From NCBI GenBank assembly GCA_024404115.1, contig JAKSQM010000002.1, positions 1 through 64,000 of the forward strand: a DNA stretch of 64,000 nt. The letters run 5' to 3'. A program made the position numbers and the translations under genes. The notes under the pieces were generated by a model, which ran no database searches, was not told the origin of the DNA, and worked only from the letters and a program-made list of their open reading frames with translations. Each line of letters opens with the position of its first letter. Position 1 is the first letter of the stretch. Source of the stretch: Clostridia bacterium. GTDB taxonomy: Bacteria; Bacillota; Clostridia; Oscillospirales; Acutalibacteraceae. Below are positions 8,054-15,538 of this stretch, one piece after another.

Positions 8054-8082
8054 TTGACACAGCTTTTTAAAAAGTATAAAAT
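8054..8082 (+). promoter_or_regulatory. Sigma-A promoter of the M28 peptidase gene
   Basis: Consensus TTGACA (8054-8059), 17-base spacer, TAAAAT (8077-8082), with an AGAGGTGG ribosome site before ATG 8116. Confidence 0.8.
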
Positions 8083-8115
8083 AAATATTACAATAAATTG
8101 TAGAGGTGGATTTAT

Positions 8116-9372
8116 ATGACAACATCAAAACAGGGTGCAAAAACCATTTTTGATTTTGTAAAAATGATTATTGACACTCACGGACCAAGACTTCCCGGCA
8201 GTGATGAAGAGCGTGCCGCTCAGAAAGATATTGCCGAATATATGGAAGCCGAAACAGGCGTAAAACCAACTGTTGAACCTTTTAAATTTGCTCCAAGAGC
8301 AAGTATCGGTGCAATTCCGTATCTTGGATGTTCAGCTGCGGTTTCACTTAGTCTTTATTATATTCATCCCATTCCTGCACTTGTTCTTGCAGCATTCACA
8401 CTTATTTTTGCAATTGTTCAGGTGTTCCTTTATAAGGGATGGTTTGATTGCTTCTTTAAGAAAGAGATAAGCAATAATACGTTTTCTGTTATTGACGGCA
8501 AAGGCGAAATCGACCACACAATCGTTTTCAGCGGACATACTGATTCAAGCTGGCTGTGGCAGATGGCTGTTAAGAATCCCAAAACAATGATTCTCAGAAC
8601 AATCTACGGCGTTGTGGGTGTTGTAGCTATTGTTGTTGGTTCTTTGTGGCGTCTTATTATCGGTATGAATACAGTTATGCCAAAAGAAAATATCCCGATG
8701 CCGCTTTACATCTTCCTGCTTGTTGCTCCTCTTGTTTTCATTCCTGGTATCTATTCTCTTTGCATTTATCTTACACACGATAAATCAAAGGCTTCACCTG
8801 GTGCTATGGATAACCTTACAGGTGTTGGTGCATCAATCTATATGGGCAAATATTTTAAAGAAAATCCCGATAAGCTTCCCGATAACTGCCGCATTATCGT
8901 TGCCGCTCTTGGCGCAGAAGAGGCAGGACTTAAAGGCTCAGAGGCATTTATGAAAGCTCACGCAGGAGATAAAGACCTCCTTATTGACCCATATTTTGTT
9001 AATCTTGACAGCCTTCGTGATTATGACCACTTTAATGCGGTTAAGGGCGATTCATGGCAGTTCACAAAGTTTGATAAAGATTTGCAGGATATGTTTGTCA
9101 AGGCATTTGAAAATGCAGGCGTTGAGCCTCATATAATCGTAAACCCTGTTGGCGGATGCGACAGCACACCAATCTGCAAAAAGGGTTACAAAACAATCAC
9201 TTTTGCCGCTCAGAATCCTATTGCAACTGATTATTATCATACATACAAGGATGTTTACGAAGATCTTGATATGAACACCCTTGAAAAGAGCGTTGATATT
9301 CTCATTGATGTAACAGAGCAGATTCACGAGCATCACGCAAACAATAAGTATCAGATAAACAAGTGCAAATAA
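8116..9372 (+). CDS. M28-family zinc aminopeptidase with membrane segments
   Basis: 418 residues. Zinc-site motifs of M28 peptidases are visible in order: SGHTD (His141), AMDNLTGVG (bridging Asp near 232), LGAEEAGLKGSEAF (Glu pair near 268), NLDSL, and a late His in YYHTYKDV. Hydrophobic stretches of membrane-span length occur at about 68-106, and two more (about 158-183 and 195-220) lie between the first His ligand and the bridging Asp, which is unusual for the family. No signal peptide is obvious. It is probably a membrane-associated metallopeptidase acting on peptides. Single-gene unit with its own promoter and terminator. Confidence 0.85.
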   Translation: MTTSKQGAKTIFDFVKMIIDTHGPRLPGSDEERAAQKDIAEYMEAETGVKPTVEPFKFAPRASIGAIPYLGCSAAVSLSLYYIHPIPALVLAAFTLIFAIVQVFLYKGWFDCFFKKEISNNTFSVIDGKGEIDHTIVFSGHTDSSWLWQMAVKNPKTMILRTIYGVVGVVAIVVGSLWRLIIGMNTVMPKENIPMPLYIFLLVAPLVFIPGIYSLCIYLTHDKSKASPGAMDNLTGVGASIYMGKYFKENPDKLPDNCRIIVAALGAEEAGLKGSEAFMKAHAGDKDLLIDPYFVNLDSLRDYDHFNAVKGDSWQFTKFDKDLQDMFVKAFENAGVEPHIIVNPVGGCDSTPICKKGYKTITFAAQNPIATDYYHTYKDVYEDLDMNTLEKSVDILIDVTEQIHEHHANNKYQINKCK

Positions 9373-9390
9373 AATAAACTGCATATTCAT

Positions 9391-9425
9391 ACGACGGGAG
9401 TTTTAACATTCCCGTCGTTTTTTCA
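9391..9425 (+). terminator. Intrinsic terminator after the M28 gene
   Basis: Perfect 9-base stem ACGACGGGA/TCCCGTCGT followed by a run of six T. Confidence 0.9.
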
Positions 9426-9494
9426 TATACTTTGTTATAAGAAAACTATCTAAAAATCTTGTTGAATATTGACAAATTTTCAACATATTGATAG

Positions 9495-9523
9495 TTGATT
9501 TTTTTAGCTGATTGTTTTATAAT
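9495..9523 (+). promoter_or_regulatory. Sigma-A promoter of gdhA
   Basis: TTGATT (9495-9500), 17-base spacer, TATAAT (9518-9523), about 50 bases before the start codon. Confidence 0.8.
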
Positions 9524-9574
9524 CTTAACGCTTTACAGTAATAAAACAAAAACTTGTTTTATAGGAGGATTCTT

Positions 9575-10927
9575 ATGAACGAATATTTAAAAAGAGTAAT
9601 TGACGATGTTAAAGCCAAACATGGTCATGAAGCAGAGTTCATTCAGACAGTTGAGGAAGTTTTCACTTCACTTGACCCGGTTATTGAAAAACATCCTGAA
9701 TACGAAAAGGTTGACCTTCTTAACCGTATGGTTGAGCCTGAGCGTATGTTCACTTTCCGTGTTACTTGGATGGATGATAATGGCTATTGGCACACTAACC
9801 GTGGTTGGAGATGCCAGTTCAACGGTGCAATCGGCCCATACAAAGGCGGTCTCCGTTTCCAGAGCAATGTTCGCACAAGCATAATCAAGTTCCTTGGATT
9901 TGAGCAGACCTTCAAAAACAGCCTTACAGGTCTTCCAATCGGCGGTGCTAAGGGTGGTTCAGACTTTGACCCTGCTGGCAAATCAGATGCTGAAATTATG
10001 CGTTTCTGTCAGGCATTTATGACAGCTCTCTATCGTTATATCGGACCCGACATCGACGTTCCCGCTGGTGATATGGGCGTTGGCGGAAGAGAAATCGGCT
10101 ATCTTTACGGTCAGTATCGTCGCCTTAAAGGTAAGTGGGAAAACGGTGTTCTCACAGGCAAAGGTCTTTCATACGGCGGTTCACTTATCCGTCCCGAAGC
10201 TACAGGCTACGGTGCAATTTATTATCTTTGCGAAGTTCTCAAGCACGAGAATGACACAATCGAGGGCAAAACAATTGCAACATCAGGCTACGGCAATGTT
10301 GCTTGGGGTATCATGAAAAAAGCCGCACAGCTTGGCGCAAAAGTTACCTATTTCTCAGGCCCCGACGGATATGTTCACGATCCCGATGGTGTTGTTACAG
10401 AAGAGAAACTTAATTACATCCTTGAGATGCGTGCAACAGACCCAATGCACTGCAAGCCTTATGCAGATAAATTCGGCTGTGAGTTTGTTCCCAACGCAAA
10501 GCCTTGGGGTGTTAAAGATGTTGACATCTGTATGCCTGCCGCAATGCAGAATGATGTAAATATGGATTCAGCAAAGAAAATTGTTGACGCTGGTGTTAAA
10601 TATTACCTTGAGGTTGCAAATATGCCCACAACAAACGAGGCTCTTAACTTCCTTCGTGAGCAGGAGGGTGTTATTGTTGGTCCCTCAAAGGCAGTTAATG
10701 CAGGCGGTGTTGGTGTATCAGCTCTTGAAATGTCTCAGAACTCTGAGCGTCTTGTATGGACAGAGGAAGAGGTTGATAATTACCTCGGCAAGATGATGAA
10801 GAATATTCACGATTCATCAGCAAAGGCAGCAGAGGAGTACGGTCTTGGCTATGACCTTGTTGCAGGCGCAAATATCGCAGGCTTCTTAAAGGTTGCAGAG
10901 GCAATGCTTGAGCAGGGCTGCTTCTAA
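9575..10927 (+). CDS. gdhA: NADP-type glutamate dehydrogenase
   Basis: 450 residues, the normal length for hexameric bacterial GDH. It catalyses reductive amination of 2-oxoglutarate by ammonia, the main ammonium-assimilation or glutamate-oxidation step. Motifs: the glutamate-binding and catalytic Lys region GLPIGGAKGGSDFDPAGKSD, PAGDMGVGGREIGYLYGQY, and the nucleotide-binding TSGYGNVAWG. The ATG at 9575 is chosen for its perfect AGGAGG (9563-9568). Own promoter and a terminator shared with the converging gene. NADP preference is by family resemblance, not proven. Confidence 0.97.
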   Translation: MNEYLKRVIDDVKAKHGHEAEFIQTVEEVFTSLDPVIEKHPEYEKVDLLNRMVEPERMFTFRVTWMDDNGYWHTNRGWRCQFNGAIGPYKGGLRFQSNVRTSIIKFLGFEQTFKNSLTGLPIGGAKGGSDFDPAGKSDAEIMRFCQAFMTALYRYIGPDIDVPAGDMGVGGREIGYLYGQYRRLKGKWENGVLTGKGLSYGGSLIRPEATGYGAIYYLCEVLKHENDTIEGKTIATSGYGNVAWGIMKKAAQLGAKVTYFSGPDGYVHDPDGVVTEEKLNYILEMRATDPMHCKPYADKFGCEFVPNAKPWGVKDVDICMPAAMQNDVNMDSAKKIVDAGVKYYLEVANMPTTNEALNFLREQEGVIVGPSKAVNAGGVGVSALEMSQNSERLVWTEEEVDNYLGKMMKNIHDSSAKAAEEYGLGYDLVAGANIAGFLKVAEAMLEQGCF

Positions 10928-10944
10928 TAAAATAATACACAAAA

Positions 10945-10976
10945 AATCGGGCAGCCGTTTGGTTGCCCGATTACTT
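10945..10976. terminator. Bidirectional terminator between gdhA and the BspA-like gene
   Basis: Stem AATCGGGCAGCC/GGTTGCCCGATT with loop GTTT. A-rich on the left and T-containing on the right, it can serve both converging genes. Confidence 0.85.
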
Positions 10977-10986
10977 TTATAATATA

Positions 10987-13665
10987 TTAGAATTGTGAAA
11001 CGAACGATTTTATAAGGTTGAGAATATTCATAATAAATTCAAATACTCTCTGAATGAAGCTCATATTGAATTCCTCATCAACAGGGTTGTCTGCTGTGGA
11101 ATCTGCAGGAGCTTCTTCTGCTTTTACTGTCTGGTCAATAAGACTTATGTATTCGCTGTAGCTTTCGTCAGCCAAAAGCTCTTCAGCAGGTTTGTTTTGA
11201 TTGATTTTTGCGAGAATCAATCCTGCCTGTTCAAGAATAGCAACATCCTTTTCATCAACGATGTTATCGTGGTTGCAGTCTGCGGCGGCAAATACTGCTT
11301 CGCCAACCTGCTCTTTTGAAAGAATACCATTTGCAAGGCAGTTTGTAACCACTGAATCCATGCCGTCATACCAGCCGTCGCCGTTTGTGTCGCCAAAAAC
11401 AATCGCTGTGCATTCAATAACCTTGCCTGTTATTGATGTAAATGTTATGGCTGAACCTGTGCCGATTGTGTCAGAGCCGTTGGCAGTTTTAACATCAACA
11501 TCGCAGATAAATGATGTAAGATTTTTAAGGTCGCTGACAGTTGTGCCAGGCAGGAATCCGCAGGCGTTTTTATCGTTTATTTCGATGCCGACATTCTTTA
11601 TGTAATTTACAAAGCTGTCAAGAAGCTCAATAATTGCATAGTGGCTGAAATGCTCAGCTGTGAAAACAACATAACCATTCTCAACTGTTGCAGGGATTTT
11701 TGTAACATTTCCGTTTACAGAATCAACATAGCAAACGAAGATATTTTCTGTGCCGAAGCCATCGGGGAGGGGAATCCTTACAGTAACGCTACCGTCAGGC
11801 TGAACCTTTTCGCCATTCTGTGTGGTTGTGATGTCAAAAATTGCTGTCTGACTATCGGGGTATTTTGCTTCAATGAGCTGTAATGACTGACCGTCAAAAG
11901 CGTCTGATACCATAACATCAATATCTCCGTCAAATTCATCACTGAAAACGATTTCAACACCGCTCTTTTCGTCTTTTGCGACATTGAGCTTCGGGATAGG
12001 CTGTGTTTCTGTTTCTTTGCAAACGGAACATTCACGCTGCGCAAGACCCTCTGCATCAACAGTAGGCTCGGTAACAGTTACCCATTCGCCCCATGAATGA
12101 CCTTTTTCGGGGGTGGTAACGCTGTTTAAGACCTCACCACATTCAACACAAATGTCATATTCCATACCCTTAATTACGCATGAAGCAGGAGTTGAAATGT
12201 GGCTTAATGTGTGAACATGGTCGTCTGTGCAATGGATGGTTGCTTTTAATAATGGGTCGTTGCAATTATAAATTATTATCTCGTTCCATTGCTCACTTGT
12301 CCCGCCGAAATAAACATCTGATAAGCTGTTGCAATCATAAAAAGCACTATAGTTAATCCTTGTAACACTTTCAGGAATTGTAACTGAAGTGAGGCTACTG
12401 CACTTATAGAAAGTCCAAGAATTAATATCTGTAATGCTGTCAGGGATTGTTATTGAAGTAAGACTACTGCAATCTTTAAAAGCATAATCACCAATATATT
12501 CAACACTGTCAGGGATAGTTATAGAAGCAAGACTACTGCAACCGCTGAAAGCATAGGCACCGATATTTGTAACACTGTCGGAAATTGTAATCGAGGTAAT
12601 ATTTTTACAACATTCAAAAGTGTAATCACTAATGGTTTCGATACCGTCTTCAATTACAATACTCTTAATCGAATTATGATAACAGAACGGTGAACTGTAA
12701 TTATAATCATAACTATAATCATACTCTCGATATTGTTCATAAAATCTCATCTCACCAGTTCCGCTGATAGTGAGTTCACCTGTAGTTTCATCAAGTTCCC
12801 AATTTATATCTTTACCGCATTTACCAAAAACAGGAGAATCAGTTGTATGAATGCCTATGTGATATATCTCATCATATAAAAATGTATTATACTCATAACC
12901 CTCATGTTCGATAATGTTTATTTTTTCCCAGTTTTCTTTAGTTCCTTCAAAATAGATGTCTTTTAATCTGCAACAACAATTAAAAGCAGATGTATCAATT
13001 GTTTTTACAGTTGAAGGAAGTGTTATCGATTCAAGATTAAAACAACAGTTAAACATCATAGATGGTATTTTAGTGATGTTACTTGGAAGATTAACCTCTT
13101 TCAAATTTGAGCAATTACAAAAAATAAAATCATCGATATATTTAACTGTGTCAGGAATGTAAATACTATTAAGGTTGCTACAACTATCAAAAGCACCACA
13201 ATCTATTCTTACAACACTATCAGGAATTATAAATCCATAAAGATTTTCACATCTGTAAAATGCCGCCATACCAATACGCTCAACTGAACTTTCGGCGATT
13301 CCATCTGCATATAATGAAATATAAAATAAATTTTTACAGTTAGCAAATGCATAAGCACCGATATATGTTACGCCACCTACAACTCTTACGCTTTGAATTG
13401 TTTCATTATCACAGAATGGGGATTCAAAATCTCCACAAAAAGCACCGCTGGGTTCATAAGAGAAATCATACATCTCTCCTGTACCACTGATGATGAGCTC
13501 GCCTGTACTTTCATCAAAGTTCCAGTAAACATTCTCACCGCACTGTCCTGTGGGTGCTAATGTGCCTTCTTCTGCACTTGCCTTTGGTGCGAGGTTGAGC
13601 TCTGCAAATGGCAATGCAGAGAGCAACATCATCACCGTCAAAAAAATTGCTAATGTTCGTTTCAT
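10987..13665 (-). CDS. Secreted BspA-like leucine-rich-repeat protein with dockerin-like domain
   Basis: 892 residues. A Sec signal peptide (MKRTLAIFLTVMMLLSALPF, cleaved near SA-EEG) is followed by two blocks of LRR_5/BspA repeats (roughly 90-260 and 330-470; units such as SITIPDSVTNIGAYAFSGCS). Next come a Cys-paired segment (CVECGEVL, CSVCKETETQ), a beta-rich region, then two EF-hand-like loops DTNGDGWYDGMD and DCNHDNIVDEKD at about 756-820, as in type I dockerins. The C-terminus ends in a hydrophobic helix (FEFIMNILNLIKSFVSQF). BspA proteins bind host or microbial surfaces; the dockerin-like part suggests attachment to a cohesin partner. No cohesin gene is in the window. Confidence 0.88.
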   Translation of the reverse strand: MKRTLAIFLTVMMLLSALPFAELNLAPKASAEEGTLAPTGQCGENVYWNFDESTGELIISGTGEMYDFSYEPSGAFCGDFESPFCDNETIQSVRVVGGVTYIGAYAFANCKNLFYISLYADGIAESSVERIGMAAFYRCENLYGFIIPDSVVRIDCGAFDSCSNLNSIYIPDTVKYIDDFIFCNCSNLKEVNLPSNITKIPSMMFNCCFNLESITLPSTVKTIDTSAFNCCCRLKDIYFEGTKENWEKINIIEHEGYEYNTFLYDEIYHIGIHTTDSPVFGKCGKDINWELDETTGELTISGTGEMRFYEQYREYDYSYDYNYSSPFCYHNSIKSIVIEDGIETISDYTFECCKNITSITISDSVTNIGAYAFSGCSSLASITIPDSVEYIGDYAFKDCSSLTSITIPDSITDINSWTFYKCSSLTSVTIPESVTRINYSAFYDCNSLSDVYFGGTSEQWNEIIIYNCNDPLLKATIHCTDDHVHTLSHISTPASCVIKGMEYDICVECGEVLNSVTTPEKGHSWGEWVTVTEPTVDAEGLAQRECSVCKETETQPIPKLNVAKDEKSGVEIVFSDEFDGDIDVMVSDAFDGQSLQLIEAKYPDSQTAIFDITTTQNGEKVQPDGSVTVRIPLPDGFGTENIFVCYVDSVNGNVTKIPATVENGYVVFTAEHFSHYAIIELLDSFVNYIKNVGIEINDKNACGFLPGTTVSDLKNLTSFICDVDVKTANGSDTIGTGSAITFTSITGKVIECTAIVFGDTNGDGWYDGMDSVVTNCLANGILSKEQVGEAVFAAADCNHDNIVDEKDVAILEQAGLILAKINQNKPAEELLADESYSEYISLIDQTVKAEEAPADSTADNPVDEEFNMSFIQRVFEFIMNILNLIKSFVSQF

Positions 13666-13690
13666 TTTGTTATATCCTCCTATAATTTTT

Positions 13691-13734
13691 TATAAAAAAA
13701 GCACGACCGAAGCCGTGCTGATTTCCTGACTTCG
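13691..13734 (-). promoter_or_regulatory. Terminator/antiterminator-type hairpins in the BspA leader
   Basis: On the minus strand GCACGGC-UUCG-GUCGUGC (13718-13701) is followed by seven U: a textbook terminator just 25-35 bases before the start codon at 13665. Its loop strand GGCUUCG (13714-13708) can instead pair perfectly with CGAAGUC (13734-13728) upstream, disrupting the terminator. There is no room for a separate promoter between terminator and gene, so read-through control is likely. It may also terminate the small gene upstream. Confidence 0.55.
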
Positions 13735-13828
13735 TTTTACAATATTATGGTTTTGCGCAACAAAGTATAGGGTATTTACTGTATTTAATTGTATCACAAT
13801 TTAACTTGATTTCAATATCAAAACAGAA

Positions 13829-14038
13829 TTATTTCTCACCAAATTTCTTTTCTTTTGCCTTTTCCGCTTCTTCCTCTGGCAGACCTTGTGCGATTTTCGG
13901 ATAATCGTTTTCGTTGTCTGCTGTTGGCTGAATATTATATGTGCCGTATTTGTTCAATAATTCAAAAATTGTTTCAGGCTGACCGCTGATGCCTGCAACA
14001 GACGGCGTGTCCTGAATTTCGTGTTCGTCTTTTTTCAT
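13829..14038 (-). CDS. Hypothetical acidic small protein
   Basis: 69 residues, charged, no Cys and no membrane segment. It begins MKKDEHEIQDTPSVAG and ends EAEKAKEKKFGEK. A good ribosome site (AAGGGGTGATTTT) precedes ATG 14038. No family recognised. It is followed at about 110 bases by the terminator-like leader hairpin of the BspA gene and is divergent from the alpha-galactosidase. Confidence 0.6.
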   Translation of the reverse strand: MKKDEHEIQDTPSVAGISGQPETIFELLNKYGTYNIQPTADNENDYPKIAQGLPEEEAEKAKEKKFGEK

Positions 14039-14155
14039 AAAATCACCCCTTATATTTTGCCCTGTATGATGATTGACATAACATAAATATTATGGTAAAT
14101 TTTATTTGTCAGTTGAGTTTGACATTTATTTTGCATTATTTTTTGAGGTGATTTT

Positions 14156-15334
14156 ATGATTATCAACACTCCGCCTATGGGCTGGAATTCCTGGAATACT
14201 TTCGGTGAAGAAATCAATGAAAAGGTTGTTATGGAAACTGCCGATTTCATTGCTTCAAGCGGATTAAAAGAGTGTGGCTACGAATATGTTATCATTGATG
14301 ACTGCTGGGCTCTTCGTGAAAGAAACGAAAAGGGCGAAATGGTTCCCGACCCCGAAAAATTCCCCAACGGTATGCGATATGTTGCAGACTATGTTCATTC
14401 AAAAGGACTTAAATTCGGTATGTATTCCTGCGGTGGCACAATGACCTGCGCAGGCTATCCGGGTAGCTATGACCACGAATTTGTTGACGCAAAATGCTTT
14501 GCAGAATGGGGCGTTGACTATCTCAAATATGACTATTGCTATCATCCCGAAACAACATACGGTCATATCGTTTATAAAAGAATGGCTCTTGCTCTTGCAA
14601 ATTGTGGCAGAGATATTGTTTTTGCCGCTTGCTCATGGGGCGCAGAGAATACAAAGGCTTGGATTAAAGAAACAGGCGCACACACATGGCGTTCAACAGG
14701 CGACATCAATGATTCATGGGCATCAATTAAAGATCTTGCACAGAGTCAGATTCAGAAAGTTGAATACAACGGCAACGGCTGTTATAACGATATGGATATG
14801 CTTATTGTCGGCATGAACGGCAAGGGTAATGTTGCACTTACTGGATGCACAGAAGAAGAGTACAAAACTCACTTTGCATTCTGGGCACTTATGGGTTCAC
14901 CGCTTATTATCGGCTGTGATTTAAGAAAAGCAGACGAAAGTGCAATGAAAATTCTTATGAATAAAGAGCTTATTGCCATAGATCAGGATAAAGCATACAG
15001 ACAGCCTTGGGTTTTGAACTGCCGCCGTGAAGAAAATAAAGTTCGTGAGCAGGAAACCCCTCTTTATGATTGCTATCAGCTTGACCAGCCTGCAATTGCA
15101 AGATTCCTTGATAACGGCGATATCGCTGTTGGTATCTTCAATTTCCTTGACAGAGAAGCTAAACCTCGTGTAACTCTTGATGCTTTCGGTCTTGGCGAAT
15201 GCACAGGCAAAACACTTGAATTGACAAATGTTTGGACAGGTGAAATCGAAAAGCCACGCAACGGCACAATCGAAACAAAGCTTGCACCTCATTCATGCGT
15301 TGTTTACCGAGCAAAGGTTGTTGATGCAAAATGA
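14156..15334 (+). CDS. Alpha-galactosidase (GH27/melibiase type)
   Basis: 392 residues, a TIM barrel plus C-terminal beta domain, without a signal peptide, so probably cytosolic. It hydrolyses terminal alpha-galactosyl residues of melibiose, raffinose-type sugars or glycolipid heads. Motifs: PPMGWNSWNTFG at the start, IIDDCW, GMYSCGG, the nucleophile Asp in DYLKYDYCYH, and a probable acid/base Asp in WRSTGDINDSW. A GAGGTGATTTT ribosome site precedes ATG 14156. The stop overlaps the next gene by four bases (ATGA), so the three genes 14156-17293 look co-transcribed. Confidence 0.93.
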   Translation: MIINTPPMGWNSWNTFGEEINEKVVMETADFIASSGLKECGYEYVIIDDCWALRERNEKGEMVPDPEKFPNGMRYVADYVHSKGLKFGMYSCGGTMTCAGYPGSYDHEFVDAKCFAEWGVDYLKYDYCYHPETTYGHIVYKRMALALANCGRDIVFAACSWGAENTKAWIKETGAHTWRSTGDINDSWASIKDLAQSQIQKVEYNGNGCYNDMDMLIVGMNGKGNVALTGCTEEEYKTHFAFWALMGSPLIIGCDLRKADESAMKILMNKELIAIDQDKAYRQPWVLNCRREENKVREQETPLYDCYQLDQPAIARFLDNGDIAVGIFNFLDREAKPRVTLDAFGLGECTGKTLELTNVWTGEIEKPRNGTIETKLAPHSCVVYRAKVVDAK

Positions 15335-15522
15335 GCCAATGCGTCAAATGTCAGAAAGAGCTTTTGCCCGATGACATAGGACTAACAAAAAAACTTATAA
15401 ACAGGGGAGCAACCGAATTTTATTGCATTGATTGCCTTGCAGAAAAATTTGAATGTTCCACTGAGCTGTTGCAAAGCAAAATTGAGCATTTCCGCAATAT
15501 GGGATGCACATTGTTTGTGTAA
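15331..15522 (+). CDS. Zinc-ribbon microprotein coupled to alpha-galactosidase
   Basis: 63 residues with two CxxC pairs: CVKC at residues 4-7 and CIDC at about 32-35, plus a Cys at 42 and 58. The start overlaps the alpha-galactosidase stop (ATGA), showing translational coupling. The C-terminal half is a predicted helix (STELLQSKIEHFRNMGC). No family recognised. It may be a structural zinc knuckle that binds protein or nucleic acid. It lies between two hydrolase genes in one apparent operon. Confidence 0.75.
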   Translation: MSQCVKCQKELLPDDIGLTKKLINRGATEFYCIDCLAEKFECSTELLQSKIEHFRNMGCTLFV

Positions 15523-15538
15523 CAGAGAAAGGTGAATT

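Noticed and set aside
12300-13450. Regularly spaced similar segments that could suggest a CRISPR array
   Set aside because: They are coding LRR_5 repeats in frame, with diverged sequence and spacers that are also coding.
13700-13800. Possible c-di-GMP (GEMM) riboswitch upstream of the BspA-like gene
   Set aside because: The GCGCAAAACC segment superficially recalls the GEMM core, but the second conserved element (GGGACGCAAAGCC type) is absent; only the attenuator hairpins are supported.
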